This document shows positions 33,908-42,599 of a DNA stretch of 50,522 bases, one piece after another. Positions within the stretch are counted from its first letter, which is position 1; the number at the start of each line of letters is the position of its first letter. The notes under the pieces are model-generated. The model was not told the origin of the DNA. It saw only the letters and a list, made by a program, of their open reading frames with translations, and ran no database searches. Position numbers and translations under genes: made by a program. Origin of the DNA: Helicobacter apodemus (GTDB taxonomy: Bacteria > Campylobacterota > Campylobacteria > Campylobacterales > Helicobacteraceae); contig NZ_JRPC02000017.1 of the NCBI RefSeq assembly GCF_000765745.2, forward strand, positions 1 through 50,522, read 5' to 3'.

Positions 33908-35193
33908 AAATCATAACCTTTTGTTTTGGAGCGGGTGTTTTATTAGCGGGTTGTTTAATGGGTTATAGAGATTTAGTTTATAATCCTCAAGCGATTCCTA
34001 AAGAAATCCCTAAAGAAATTCCCCAAATAATCCCTAAAGAAATCCCTAAAGAAATTCCCCAAATAATTCCTAAAGAAGTTCCCAAAGAAGCACTTATGAA
34101 GCAAGTTGCTGAACATCTATTAAATCCGCAAAAACTTGAAGAGTATATTCAAAACATTCCTATTAACTTCAAAAAAATTCTTACGCAATTTACACAGCAA
34201 GTTGCAAAACAATGGGGCAAAGATAATGCACCAACTGCTTCTCAAGATATTTATGTAAAATATACAAACTCTTATCTCTCACGTGCAGAGGTAGATTTTT
34301 CAAAAGGTGTAATATCTGTTTCAACTTTAGATACAAAGAATCCTAAAGAAGCCTTGAAAAAAGCTATTGTAACGACTTTATTAACACCAGAAGATCCTCA
34401 AGAGGTTGATTTGTATTCTGATAAAGATATTGAATATAGAGGGAAGCCTTACTTGGCAGATTTAGTAAAAGATAATGAAGGGATGGTTGTTCTTTATCCT
34501 TGGAGGGCTAATCGTTATGCAAAATATTTAGTAGAAAATAAATTACAAACAAAAGATATTGTAGAAGGTGGTATAACAAAAAAGGTGCATTATGTCCAGT
34601 TTGATATGGTAGGAGATAGAGAGATTCAAAGCGAACATAAATATGGGGAATATGTAGCACTTTATTCTAGAGAATATAAGCTTGATCAAGCTTTGATATT
34701 TGCCATTATTAAAACAGAGAGCAGTTTTAATCCCTATGCGGTTAGCCGCATACCTGCTTATGGATTAATGCAAGTTGTCCCAACAAGTGCGGGGAGAGAT
34801 GTTTATAAAACTTTAAATAGTAGAGATGGAGTTCCAACAAAGGAGATGCTTTTCACCCCAAAAACTAATATTCAATATGGTTCAACTTATTTAAATATTC
34901 TCTTTACGCGTTATTTAAAGGGGATTAAAAACTCTCTCTCACAGGAATACGCTGTTATTGCTGCTTATAATACAGGTAGTGGAAATGTTTTATCAGTCTT
35001 TCATAGTAATAGGACAAAGGCAGTAGAAATTATTAATGGAATGACTTCTGCAGAAGTTTATAGAAAGCTTAGAACTTCTTTAAAATACGAGGAAGCAAGA
35101 AATTATCTTTTAAAGGTTACAACCGCCAAAAAAGAATTTCAAAAAGTATCAAATAATGCCTCATCTTTAGGGGATATAGCTAGTTTGCAATAA
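33904..35193 (+). CDS. Lipoprotein lytic murein transglycosylase (MltC-like)
   Basis: A 429-residue outer-membrane-anchored muramidase-type lyase. The TTG start overlaps the previous stop. The signal peptide ends in a textbook lipobox LLAG-Cys17. A proline/lysine/glutamate spacer with a 12-residue repeat (residues about 31-62) is followed by an MltC-like N domain and an SLT domain with the catalytic Glu in IIKTESSFNPYAVSR near 275, AYGLMQVVPTSAGRD and AAYNTGSGNVL. It cleaves glycan strands to 1,6-anhydro products. The next gene starts at its stop codon. Confidence 0.88.
   Translation: MKIITFCFGAGVLLAGCLMGYRDLVYNPQAIPKEIPKEIPQIIPKEIPKEIPQIIPKEVPKEALMKQVAEHLLNPQKLEEYIQNIPINFKKILTQFTQQVAKQWGKDNAPTASQDIYVKYTNSYLSRAEVDFSKGVISVSTLDTKNPKEALKKAIVTTLLTPEDPQEVDLYSDKDIEYRGKPYLADLVKDNEGMVVLYPWRANRYAKYLVENKLQTKDIVEGGITKKVHYVQFDMVGDREIQSEHKYGEYVALYSREYKLDQALIFAIIKTESSFNPYAVSRIPAYGLMQVVPTSAGRDVYKTLNSRDGVPTKEMLFTPKTNIQYGSTYLNILFTRYLKGIKNSLSQEYAVIAAYNTGSGNVLSVFHSNRTKAVEIINGMTSAEVYRKLRTSLKYEEARNYLLKVTTAKKEFQKVSNNASSLGDIASLQ
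33994..34089 (+). repeat. In-frame 36-bp tandem repeat in the transglycosylase gene
   Basis: Two full 36-bp units encoding IPKEIPKEIPQI, plus a 24-bp partial third unit that has drifted (IPKEVPKE). The first two units are almost identical at DNA level, so recent duplication is likely. The repeat is a multiple of three and keeps the frame when copy number changes. Confidence 0.85.
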
Positions 35194-35906
35194 TGGAAAT
35201 TTTTGAATTAGTGCAAGCTCCTAAAGTATGCAGCTATTTGCCAGATTGTGAAGCAACTTTTCGTTATTTTTACATTCAAGGATGCACCCCTAGTTTTTAT
35301 TATAAATTATTAGATAGGGGTTGGAGAAGATTTGGGAATTATTTTTTTGTTCCCATTTGCAAAGAATGTAATGCTTGTATTACTATTCGTCAAGATTGTG
35401 AATCTTTTGTATTTTCTAAATCACAAAAAAGAATTTTGAAAAATCCTTTAACACTTAAAATTTGTCGCCCACGAGTAACCCAAACCCATTTAATCCTTTA
35501 TGATCAATACCATAAAAGGATGCAAGACAAAAAGGGTTGGGATTATCAAAATATCACCTTAGAAGCTTATTATGAAACTTTTGTTCAAGGTTATCAAAGT
35601 TTTGGCTATGAATTTGATTATTATTATGGAGAGCAACTAGTAGGTGTTGCTTTAGTAGATATATTGTCTAATAGTATTTCTGCAGTTTATTGTTATTATG
35701 ATCATAATTTTGAAAAATTCTCTATTGGAACTTATTCTATTCTTAAGCAAATTAAAATTGCAAAAGAGTATAATATTAAGTATTTATATCCGGGCTATTG
35801 GATAAAGAATCACCATTCTATGGGGTATAAAGAGAGATTTAAACCTTTTGAGATATTAAGCAATCGTCCTCATTTGAATGAAGAAACTATTTGGATAAAG
35901 GAATAA
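35193..35906 (+). CDS. bpt: Aspartate/glutamate leucyltransferase Bpt (ATE family)
   Basis: This enzyme attaches leucine from Leu-tRNA to N-terminal Asp or Glu, marking proteins for ClpS-ClpAP degradation. The 237-residue sequence carries the ATE N-domain cysteines (CSYLPDCEATFRYFY near 14, CKECNACITIRQDC near 61) and the ATE C-domain GIALV-like GVALVDILSN and YLYPGYWIKNHHSMGYKERF near 205. Bpt is chosen over arginyltransferase because bacterial members of this size transfer leucine. It starts at the last base of the transglycosylase gene. Confidence 0.88.
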   Translation: MEIFELVQAPKVCSYLPDCEATFRYFYIQGCTPSFYYKLLDRGWRRFGNYFFVPICKECNACITIRQDCESFVFSKSQKRILKNPLTLKICRPRVTQTHLILYDQYHKRMQDKKGWDYQNITLEAYYETFVQGYQSFGYEFDYYYGEQLVGVALVDILSNSISAVYCYYDHNFEKFSIGTYSILKQIKIAKEYNIKYLYPGYWIKNHHSMGYKERFKPFEILSNRPHLNEETIWIKE

Positions 35907-35907
35907 T

Positions 35908-36693
35908 TTGCATTATACAAATTTTATTTCTCATCTTTTTGAAAAAATTACACATTGTGCCTTTCCTAGAAAGATACAAGTCTTTATTAACCGCACTTAT
36001 GTGAAATTTTTTGGTATTAATATGGAAGAATTTGATACTTTAGAGAGTTATCCTACTTTAAATGCTCTTTTTACGCGTTCTTTTGTTAAGCAAAGAGAGT
36101 TTGATAAAACAACTACAACTATGATTGCTCCTTGTGATAGCCTTATTATGGAGTTTGGAGAGTGTCAAAATGATTTAGCTATGCAAATTAAGGGTAAAGC
36201 TTATGCTATTAGTGATTTTGTAACAAAGAATTTAGAAGATGGATTTTTTTACATAAATTTTTATCTCTCCCCTAAAGATTATCATAGATTCCACGCACCT
36301 ATAAATTTAAAGGTAAAAAGTGTGAATTTTATTAATGGAATGTTGTTACCTGTGCATAGAAAATCTTTAGAAAAAAATGATAATCTTTTTAATAAAAATA
36401 AAAGAGTGGTTTTAGAATGCATAGATGATTTTGAAAATCCTTTTTATTTAGTTGCAATAGGCGCTTTAAATGTTGGAAGGATTCAAATACATATTATCCC
36501 AGAGATTGTAAATTTAAAAGAAAATAAAAGTTTTATTTTTAAAGAATCTTATCTTTTAAAGAAAGGAGATGAAATTGGTTGTTTTGAAATGGGTTCTACT
36601 ATTGTTGTTTTATCTAAAAATTGGGAATATTCTATAAAGAATAAGGAGAAAATACATTTTGGAGAATGTATAGGTAGCCATAAAAGAGGTTAA
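35908..36693 (+). CDS. psd: Phosphatidylserine decarboxylase Psd
   Basis: Psd makes phosphatidylethanolamine at the inner membrane. The 261-residue proenzyme contains APCDS near 75, [13 protein letters not shown] near 118 and the self-cleavage site near residue 237, here MGST instead of the usual LGST; cleavage before the Ser gives the pyruvoyl group. The start is TTG with AAGGA at 6 bases. It begins 1 bp after bpt and ends 2 bp before nadA. Confidence 0.93.
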   Translation: MHYTNFISHLFEKITHCAFPRKIQVFINRTYVKFFGINMEEFDTLESYPTLNALFTRSFVKQREFDKTTTTMIAPCDSLIMEFGECQNDLAMQIKGKAYAISDFVTKNLEDGFFYINFYLSPKDYHRFHAPINLKVKSVNFINGMLLPVHRKSLEKNDNLFNKNKRVVLECIDDFENPFYLVAIGALNVGRIQIHIIPEIVNLKENKSFIFKESYLLKKGDEIGCFEMGSTIVVLSKNWEYSIKNKEKIHFGECIGSHKRG

Positions 36694-36695
36694 AG

Positions 36696-37691
36696 ATGAG
36701 AGCAAGGATTGAAGCGTTAAAAGAAAAAAATGATGTTTTGTTGGTAGCGCATTTTTATCAACGAGATGAAGTTGTAGAAATAGCTGATTTAACAGGTGAT
36801 AGTTTAGAATTAGCTAGGAAGGCAAGTGCGAGTGAGCATAATATAGTCCTTTTTTGCGGTGTTGGATTTATGGGGCAGAGTGTAAAGATATTGGCACCCA
36901 ACAAAAAAGTGTTTATGCCCAAAATCGCTTGTTGTTCTATGGCAAGAATGATTAGCGATGCGTATTTTGATGATTCTATTGCGTTACTTGAAAGTTATGG
37001 AATCACAAATATTTTTCCTGTTACTTATATTAATTCTAATGCTGAAGTTAAAGCTAAAGTTGCAGAACTTGGTGGCGTGGTTTGTACAAGTGCTAATGCT
37101 ACTAAGATTATGGAATATGCACTTAAGCAGGGCAAAAAAATCTTTTTTTTACCCGATAGATGTTTAGGCGAGAATTTGGCTATTCAAAATGGGTTAAAAA
37201 GTGCGGTTTTAGGAGAGGATTCTAAAGAAGTAGTGCAGGGGGCTGATGTGATTTGTTATAATGGCTTTTGCTCCGTGCATCAGCTTTTTACTCCAGAGGA
37301 TATTGATTTTTATCGTGAAAAGTATCCCGATATTTTAGTGGCTGTGCATCCAGAGTGCAAACCAAGTGTTGTAGCAAAGGCAGATTTTGTAGGTTCTACT
37401 AGTCAAATTATTGCTTATGTAAAGGGGCTAAAAGAAACGCAAAAAGTAGTAGTAGGGACAGAATTTAATCTTGTCAATCGTTTAAGAAAACCTCATAATG
37501 GGATACAAAACACTTTTGTCCTCTCTTCTACAAAACCCGAATGCCCTACAATGAATGAAACAACTTTAGAGGATATTTTAAAGGCTTTAGAATACATTGA
37601 TAAAGGGGAATCTTATAATGAAATAATATTGCCTAAAGATACTGCTATAAAAGCTAAGAGGGCTTTAGATAAGATGCTTGAACTTTCATAA
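36696..37691 (+). CDS. nadA: Quinolinate synthase NadA
   Basis: NadA condenses iminoaspartate with dihydroxyacetone phosphate to quinolinate, using a [4Fe-4S] cluster held by three cysteines. The 331-residue protein shows [10 protein letters not shown] near 17, the first candidate Cys near 80, GFCSVHQLF near 190, [18 protein letters not shown] near 220 and [14 protein letters not shown] near 285. NadB is not in the window. It is followed by nadC after 9 bp, so this is an NAD operon. Confidence 0.95.
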   Translation: MRARIEALKEKNDVLLVAHFYQRDEVVEIADLTGDSLELARKASASEHNIVLFCGVGFMGQSVKILAPNKKVFMPKIACCSMARMISDAYFDDSIALLESYGITNIFPVTYINSNAEVKAKVAELGGVVCTSANATKIMEYALKQGKKIFFLPDRCLGENLAIQNGLKSAVLGEDSKEVVQGADVICYNGFCSVHQLFTPEDIDFYREKYPDILVAVHPECKPSVVAKADFVGSTSQIIAYVKGLKETQKVVVGTEFNLVNRLRKPHNGIQNTFVLSSTKPECPTMNETTLEDILKALEYIDKGESYNEIILPKDTAIKAKRALDKMLELS

Positions 37692-37700
37692 AGGAAACAA

Positions 37701-38528
37701 ATGCAAAAGATTTTATTAGATGATTTCTTAAAACAGGTTTTAAAAGAGGATGTTGGTAGGGGTGATTTGTATATGCGAATTACTAATAACTCTGTTATAG
37801 AAAGTTATATTGTCGCTAAAGAAGAGGGTGTATTCTCTGGTAGAATGTATGTAGAGAGATTATGTGAATTACTTAATATTAGAGGTGAATTTAGTTTAGA
37901 GGATGGAGGAGAGTTTGGGGCAGGGCAAAAACTTGTAAAATTTATCGGAAATATTAATGATATTTTAAGTGCTGAGCGAACAATTTTGAATCTATTAGAG
38001 CATTCTAGCGGTATTGCTACTTTAACTAATATTTATGTCAAAGCTATGGAGGGGAGCAAATGTATTTTACTCGATACGCGTAAAACTCGTCCTTTGTTGA
38101 GAGATTTTGAAAAATATTCTACCCGTAATGGTGGGGCTATTAATCATCGTTTAGGATTAGATGATTGCTTGATGCTCAAAGATACACATTTATCAAGGAT
38201 ACTTTCTTTAAAAAAGTTTGTTGCTGATGTTCGTTGTAAAATCCCTATGACTGCTAAAGTTGAAGTAGAGTGTGAAAATCTTTTACAAGCAAGAGAATCA
38301 TTAGAAGCAGGGATAGATATTTTAATGTGTGATAATATGGAAATACCAATGATAAAAGAAGTGGTAAAAATGCGTAATGAGTTAGCACCTAGTGTATTTT
38401 TAGAGGCTAGTGGCGGCATTACTTTAAGCAACATTAGGGAATATGCTTTAAGCGGTGTTGATGCTATTTCGTGTGGGGCAATTATTCATCAAGCAAAATG
38501 GATAGATATGAGTATGAAAATTGATTAA
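37701..38528 (+). CDS. nadC: Nicotinate-nucleotide pyrophosphorylase (quinolinate phosphoribosyltransferase) NadC
   Basis: NadC converts quinolinate and PRPP to nicotinate mononucleotide. The 275-residue sequence has the family landmarks EDVGRGDLY near 13, LNLLEHSSGIATLT near 95, LLDTRKTRPLLRDFEKY near 115, NHRLGLDDCLMLKDTH near 145 and EASGGITLSNIREYA near 234. It lies directly downstream of nadA and its TAA overlaps the ATG of thiL. Confidence 0.95.
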   Translation: MQKILLDDFLKQVLKEDVGRGDLYMRITNNSVIESYIVAKEEGVFSGRMYVERLCELLNIRGEFSLEDGGEFGAGQKLVKFIGNINDILSAERTILNLLEHSSGIATLTNIYVKAMEGSKCILLDTRKTRPLLRDFEKYSTRNGGAINHRLGLDDCLMLKDTHLSRILSLKKFVADVRCKIPMTAKVEVECENLLQARESLEAGIDILMCDNMEIPMIKEVVKMRNELAPSVFLEASGGITLSNIREYALSGVDAISCGAIIHQAKWIDMSMKID

Positions 38529-39388
38529 TGCAAGATAGAGAAAAGCAATTTATTCAAACCTTAAAGAGAGGAAATGCTACTTATGGGGTTGGCGATGATG
38601 GTGTTGTTTTAGGAGACTATGTTATAGCTACAGATGCGTTTTTTGAAGGAATCCATTTCAAAAGAGAATGGGGCAGCTTAGAGATTCTTATTGAAAAATG
38701 TTTTTTGGTTAATCTCTCTGATATTTATGCGATGAATGCGATCCCAAAATATTTACTCTTAACCCTTTGTGTTCCAAAAGATATAAAAGATGTTAAATAT
38801 CTTGCTAAAATCTTTTCTGCAATGGCTTTGAAATATGGTCTAAAGATTATCGGGGGAGATACGATTGTAGGGGAGAAATTGCATTTTTCTTTAACGCTCT
38901 TAGGGCAAAAGGGTAAAAAAGGATTATATCGCTGTGGCATTAAACCTAATGATTATTTAGCCTATCTTAATCCTAAAAGTATTTTAAACCATTCTAAAAA
39001 ACAAGTTTTTGGGAAAAATGTTTTGCATTTAAAAAGGGCTTTATTATTTGGCATTTATCCTAAAGATAGTCGTTTTGCAATGCCTTTGCTATACCCTAAA
39101 ATGATTCTAGCCCTTAATGTTATTGCAAGGGCTGGAATGGATATTTCTGATGGAATCTTTATAGAGTTATCAAGATTGGCTAAGATTAATAAAATTGGTT
39201 TTACATTTTTGCTAAAAAAATCAAATTGGTTTTATTCCCCTGAAGAATACCAAATGCTTTATGCTTTCTCTCCCTATAAACTCTCAAAGGCTAAAAGATT
39301 AGCTAATCAATATCGCCATCAATTAGTTGTATTTGCAAGAGCAAAAAGAGGCTCTTATAAATTAGTAAAGAAAAATTGGCACCGATAA
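38528..39388 (+). CDS. thiL: Thiamine-monophosphate kinase ThiL
   Basis: ThiL phosphorylates thiamine monophosphate to the active diphosphate. Recognisable pieces are GVGDDGVVLGDYVIATDAF near 19, GGDTIVGEKLHFSLTLLG near 118 and AGMDISDGIFIELSRLA near 203. At 286 aa it is shorter than the roughly 325-residue E. coli enzyme, mostly at the C-terminus. Translation is coupled to nadC (TAATG). It is the last gene before the 600-base gap. Confidence 0.87.
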   Translation: MQDREKQFIQTLKRGNATYGVGDDGVVLGDYVIATDAFFEGIHFKREWGSLEILIEKCFLVNLSDIYAMNAIPKYLLLTLCVPKDIKDVKYLAKIFSAMALKYGLKIIGGDTIVGEKLHFSLTLLGQKGKKGLYRCGIKPNDYLAYLNPKSILNHSKKQVFGKNVLHLKRALLFGIYPKDSRFAMPLLYPKMILALNVIARAGMDISDGIFIELSRLAKINKIGFTFLLKKSNWFYSPEEYQMLYAFSPYKLSKAKRLANQYRHQLVVFARAKRGSYKLVKKNWHR

Positions 39389-39989
39389 TTTAAACTTATT
39401 GATACAGATGATACCTTTTTATGGATTATAAATTTAATAGCAATGAATTTGTAAGAATAAAAAATCTGCATTAACCACTACTTTTTATGGAATGGAGTCA
39501 ATATAAGATTTTTGAAAACTCCTATATTTTATGTGTATAAATGTATCAATTCTATTTCATTTACCTATTACGTGCTATTTATTTTGATATGTCTTTACAT
39601 AGAAAAAGAAAGTATTAAAAAGCGGTAATTCATCTTAACCCCTCTAATAAGTTTTGATAGCGGATTATACAAGGTGAGCATAATCAAAACTAATTTTTAT
39701 AAAAGATGGAAGTTGTGAGGCAGGGTTTATAGCTTATAAGTGCCTTTTAAAAGAATTAGCTCTTCCTTAAAAAATTTCATTCTTTTAGCCCTGTGCGTTT
39801 AAAATCAAGTTGGACTTTGAGGTCATAGTATCTTTACAAGTTGCAGATTAAGGCATTGGTTAGATTAAGTAGATTGAAAACCACCCCTTTACATAAAAGA
39901 AAAGTTTTAAGATTCTATTTTTAAAAGTATTAGTTGTTGCCTTTGTTATATTAGATTTATTAAATACAAAGGATTATATTCCTTTGTAT
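39389..39989. other. Gene-poor gap between thiL and mrp
   Basis: This 601-base gap separates convergent genes and contains no ORF of 60 codons. On the minus strand there is a consensus TATAAT (39664-39669), then AGAGGGG and a 12-codon ORF (39595-39633); on the plus strand a TATAAA (39536-39541) points toward them. An inverted repeat GTTTTGAT/ATCAAAAC flanks the minus box (39651-39658, 39683-39690). Short open pieces such as YYDLKVQLDFKRTGLKE (minus, 39777-39833) bounded by stops suggest a decayed gene, weakly. Confidence 0.5.
39595..39633 (-). other. 12-codon mini-ORF with promoter and ribosome-binding site
   Basis: MNYRFLILSFSM followed by TAA. A TATAAT preceded by TTG lies 30 bases upstream of the ATG, and an AGAGGGG about 6 bases upstream. 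The peptide is short and hydrophobic. It could be a leader peptide, part of a small RNA, or chance. It does not match Helicobacter AapA toxins that I remember, which are longer and basic. Confidence 0.2.
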
Positions 39990-39994
39990 TTAAT
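39959..39994 (-). terminator. Long hairpin at the end of mrp
   Basis: A 14-bp perfect stem (ATTAAATACAAAGG / CCTTTGTATTTAAT) with an 8-base loop. The outer stem includes the mrp stop codon. No strong T-run follows on either strand, so it may be a terminator or an mRNA-stabilising hairpin. Confidence 0.55.
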
Positions 39995-41102
39995 AAGAAC
40001 AGGCGGATTTACCATTATCTACAGGTTGGATAGAGCTATTATCCGCTAGTTTTTTTTGATTAACTTCTTCTATAAAATCCCATAGTTCTTTAGCGGCTTT
40101 AAGGTATTCTTGAGAGGATTTAGAATTTGGATGAAAATAAACAATAGGTTTGCCCTCATCTCCCCCCTCTCTAACACTAGGTTCAATAGGGATTTGTGCA
40201 AGTGTTTTTGTGCCATAGTTTTTGGCAACTTCTTCTGTGGTGCCTTTACCAAAAATATCATATTCTTTACCGCTATCAGGACAGATAAATCCGCTCATAT
40301 TTTCGATGATTCCAGCTACTGGGATTTTAAGTTTAGAAAACATATCTAAAGCCCTAGCTCCATCATCTAAAGCAACTTTTTGCGGAGTAGATACCGCTAT
40401 TCCTGCAGTTACAGGCACACTTTGTGCTAATGTAAGTTGTGCATCTCCTGTGCCAGGGGGCATATCTATAATCATTACATCTAAATTATCCCATAATACA
40501 TCTGTTAGCATTTGTTCAATCGCACGGATAATCATGGGACCTCTCCAAATAAGGCTCTGTCCCTCATCATATAGCACACCCATAGACATCATCTCTACAC
40601 CATAGGCTTGAAGCGGGATAAGTTTTTTTAGTGCTTGATGCACTTCAGGCTTATCTTTTTGCAATCCTAACATTCTAGGCACATTAGGACCATAAATATC
40701 CGCATCTAAAAGGGCTACCTTTTTACCTTGTTGGGCTAGAGCAATGGCGAGATTAACACTTGTTGTTGATTTACCAACTCCCCCTTTACCACTACTAACC
40801 ATAACGAAGTTTTTAATTTGGGGTGCTAAATTTTTTGTCCCTTGGGACTTATTGTTGTTTTGTGGAGAGGGTTGTTTAATATCTAAGTTAAGTTTAGTAA
40901 TGCCATTGTCTTTAAGTTTTTGCGTAATACTCTCACGCAATGTATTAGCCACATCTGCAGAAGCAGAGGGAATCTCTAATCGTATAGAAACAGAGTTTTC
41001 GTGTATTAACATTTCTTTGACAAATCCAAAGGTAACAATATCTTTTTCAAAATTAGGGTAAATAATCTCTTTAAGTAAATTAACGAGTTGTTCTTGATTC
41101 AT
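39990..41102 (-). CDS. mrp: Mrp/ApbC-type iron-sulfur cluster carrier ATPase
   Basis: A 370-residue P-loop protein that delivers Fe-S clusters. The N-terminal MIP18/DUF59 domain covers about residues 1-80, the deviant Walker A VSSGKGGVGKSTTSVNLA begins near 102, and ALLDADIYGPNVPRMLGL and IIDMPPGTGDAQLTL follow. A CPDSGKEYDIFG segment near 280 has one of the usual CxxC cysteines replaced by Ser-x. It starts 14 bp after thiC, an Fe-S enzyme, so co-expression makes sense. The C-terminus ends in CSY. Confidence 0.93.
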   Translation of the reverse strand: MNQEQLVNLLKEIIYPNFEKDIVTFGFVKEMLIHENSVSIRLEIPSASADVANTLRESITQKLKDNGITKLNLDIKQPSPQNNNKSQGTKNLAPQIKNFVMVSSGKGGVGKSTTSVNLAIALAQQGKKVALLDADIYGPNVPRMLGLQKDKPEVHQALKKLIPLQAYGVEMMSMGVLYDEGQSLIWRGPMIIRAIEQMLTDVLWDNLDVMIIDMPPGTGDAQLTLAQSVPVTAGIAVSTPQKVALDDGARALDMFSKLKIPVAGIIENMSGFICPDSGKEYDIFGKGTTEEVAKNYGTKTLAQIPIEPSVREGGDEGKPIVYFHPNSKSSQEYLKAAKELWDFIEEVNQKKLADNSSIQPVDNGKSACSY

Positions 41103-41116
41103 TTTTTTCCTTTTTA

Positions 41117-42457
41117 TTAAACTTCTTGTTTTTCTTGTTCGATAATATCTTGTGAGATTTTATAGCTACAAAATTTTGGTCCGCACATTGAGCAGAATTT
41201 CGCTTCTTTGAAAACTTCTTGGGGTAAGCTCTCATCGTGATATTCTCTAGCTCTCTCTGGATCAAGGGCTAATTCAAATTGTTTATTCCAATCAAAGCTA
41301 TATCTTGCATTGCTCATCGCATCATCCCTTACCCTAGAGTGAATCCTGCCCCTAGCTATATCAGCAGCGTGTGCGGCGATTTTATAAGCGATAATGCCTT
41401 CTCGGACATCTTTAACATTAGGTAACCCTAAATGCTCTTTAGGGGTTACATAACATAACATAGCAGCTCCTTTCCACGCTGCAATAGAAGCTCCAATAGC
41501 AGAGGCAATATGATCATAACCTGCGGCAATATCTGTTACAAGAGGACCTAAGACATAAAAGGGTGCTTCGTGGCATAATTCTTTTTGGAGTTCTACATTG
41601 CGTTCTATTTCATTCATAGGCACATGTCCTGGACCTTCAATCATAACTTGCACATCTTTCTCCCATGCCCTTAAAGTAAGCTCACCTAGAACTTTAAGCT
41701 CTCCTAATTGTGCTTCATCACTAGAATCCGCTAAACAGCCCGGACGCAAAGAATCTCCAAGGCTTAAAGAAACATCGTATTTTTGACAAATTTCTAAAAT
41801 ATCATCAAAAGCCTCATAGAAAGGGTTTTGCTTATGATAGTGCATCATCCAAGCAGCCATAAGGCTTCCGCCACGACTTACAATACCCATTTTTCGTTTA
41901 GCAAGGCGGGGCATATGTTCTAACAAAAATCCACAATGAATAGTAAAATAGCTCACACCTTGTTTGGCTTGTCTCTCCATAACTTCTAGCATTTTATCAA
42001 TAGTTAGGGCATTAATATCATTTTTAACATCGTGCAGGATTTGGTAGATAGGCACCGTTCCAATAGGCACACTAGAGTTTTGAATAACAGCTTGACGAAT
42101 ACTATCCAAATCTCCCCCTGTGCTTAAATCCATAATAGTATCCGCACCATATTTAATAGAAGCAAGGGTTTTTTCAACTTCCTCTTCAATAGAGCTAGCA
42201 AGTGCAGAGCTTCCAATATTAGAGTTAATCTTAGTTCTTGTTGCTATACCAATCCCCATAGGTTCTAAGTTCGTATGATTGACATTAGAGGGAAGTATTA
42301 ATCTTCCTTTAGCAATTTCTTTTAAAATTTTATTAGTTGTTAAATGTTCGATATTGGCTACATATTCCATCTCTGGAGTAATGATACCTTTTTTGGCATA
42401 ATGAAGTTGTGTTTTGATTTTATCATCTTTACGCACTTTAACCCATTGTGTTCGCAT
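41117..42457 (-). CDS. thiC: Phosphomethylpyrimidine synthase ThiC
   Basis: ThiC is the radical-SAM enzyme that rearranges aminoimidazole ribotide to hydroxymethylpyrimidine phosphate. The cluster motif C-x2-C-x4-C is at the C-terminus (CSMCGPKFC). Further landmarks are [20 protein letters not shown] near 60, [15 protein letters not shown] near 174 and [16 protein letters not shown] near 277. At 446 aa it is the short bacterial form. AAGGAG lies 5 bases before the ATG. I found no TPP riboswitch upstream, unlike many thiC genes. Confidence 0.95.
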   Translation of the reverse strand: MRTQWVKVRKDDKIKTQLHYAKKGIITPEMEYVANIEHLTTNKILKEIAKGRLILPSNVNHTNLEPMGIGIATRTKINSNIGSSALASSIEEEVEKTLASIKYGADTIMDLSTGGDLDSIRQAVIQNSSVPIGTVPIYQILHDVKNDINALTIDKMLEVMERQAKQGVSYFTIHCGFLLEHMPRLAKRKMGIVSRGGSLMAAWMMHYHKQNPFYEAFDDILEICQKYDVSLSLGDSLRPGCLADSSDEAQLGELKVLGELTLRAWEKDVQVMIEGPGHVPMNEIERNVELQKELCHEAPFYVLGPLVTDIAAGYDHIASAIGASIAAWKGAAMLCYVTPKEHLGLPNVKDVREGIIAYKIAAHAADIARGRIHSRVRDDAMSNARYSFDWNKQFELALDPERAREYHDESLPQEVFKEAKFCSMCGPKFCSYKISQDIIEQEKQEV

Positions 42458-42573
42458 ACTTTCTCCTTAATACTAATTATTTTAGTTTCTAAAGGTAGCA
42501 AAATAAAAATAAAATTTAGCTTTTCTTTTTATGAAGAATGAAGAAAAATTCAAAGATTTCTTAAATATGTGTA

Positions 42574-42595
42574 AAGCTAGAGAATCCTCTAGCTT
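42574..42595 (-). terminator. Terminator hairpin after the porin gene
   Basis: A 9-bp stem AAGCTAGAG/CTCTAGCTT with a 4-base loop, 5 bases past the porin stop. The following T-run on the minus strand is short (TTT), so it is a fair but not ideal intrinsic terminator. Confidence 0.6.
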
Positions 42596-42599
42596 AAGA

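Noticed and set aside
42458-42573. TPP riboswitch before thiC
   Set aside because: The conserved CTGAGA and ACCTGAT-type elements are absent from the short leader.
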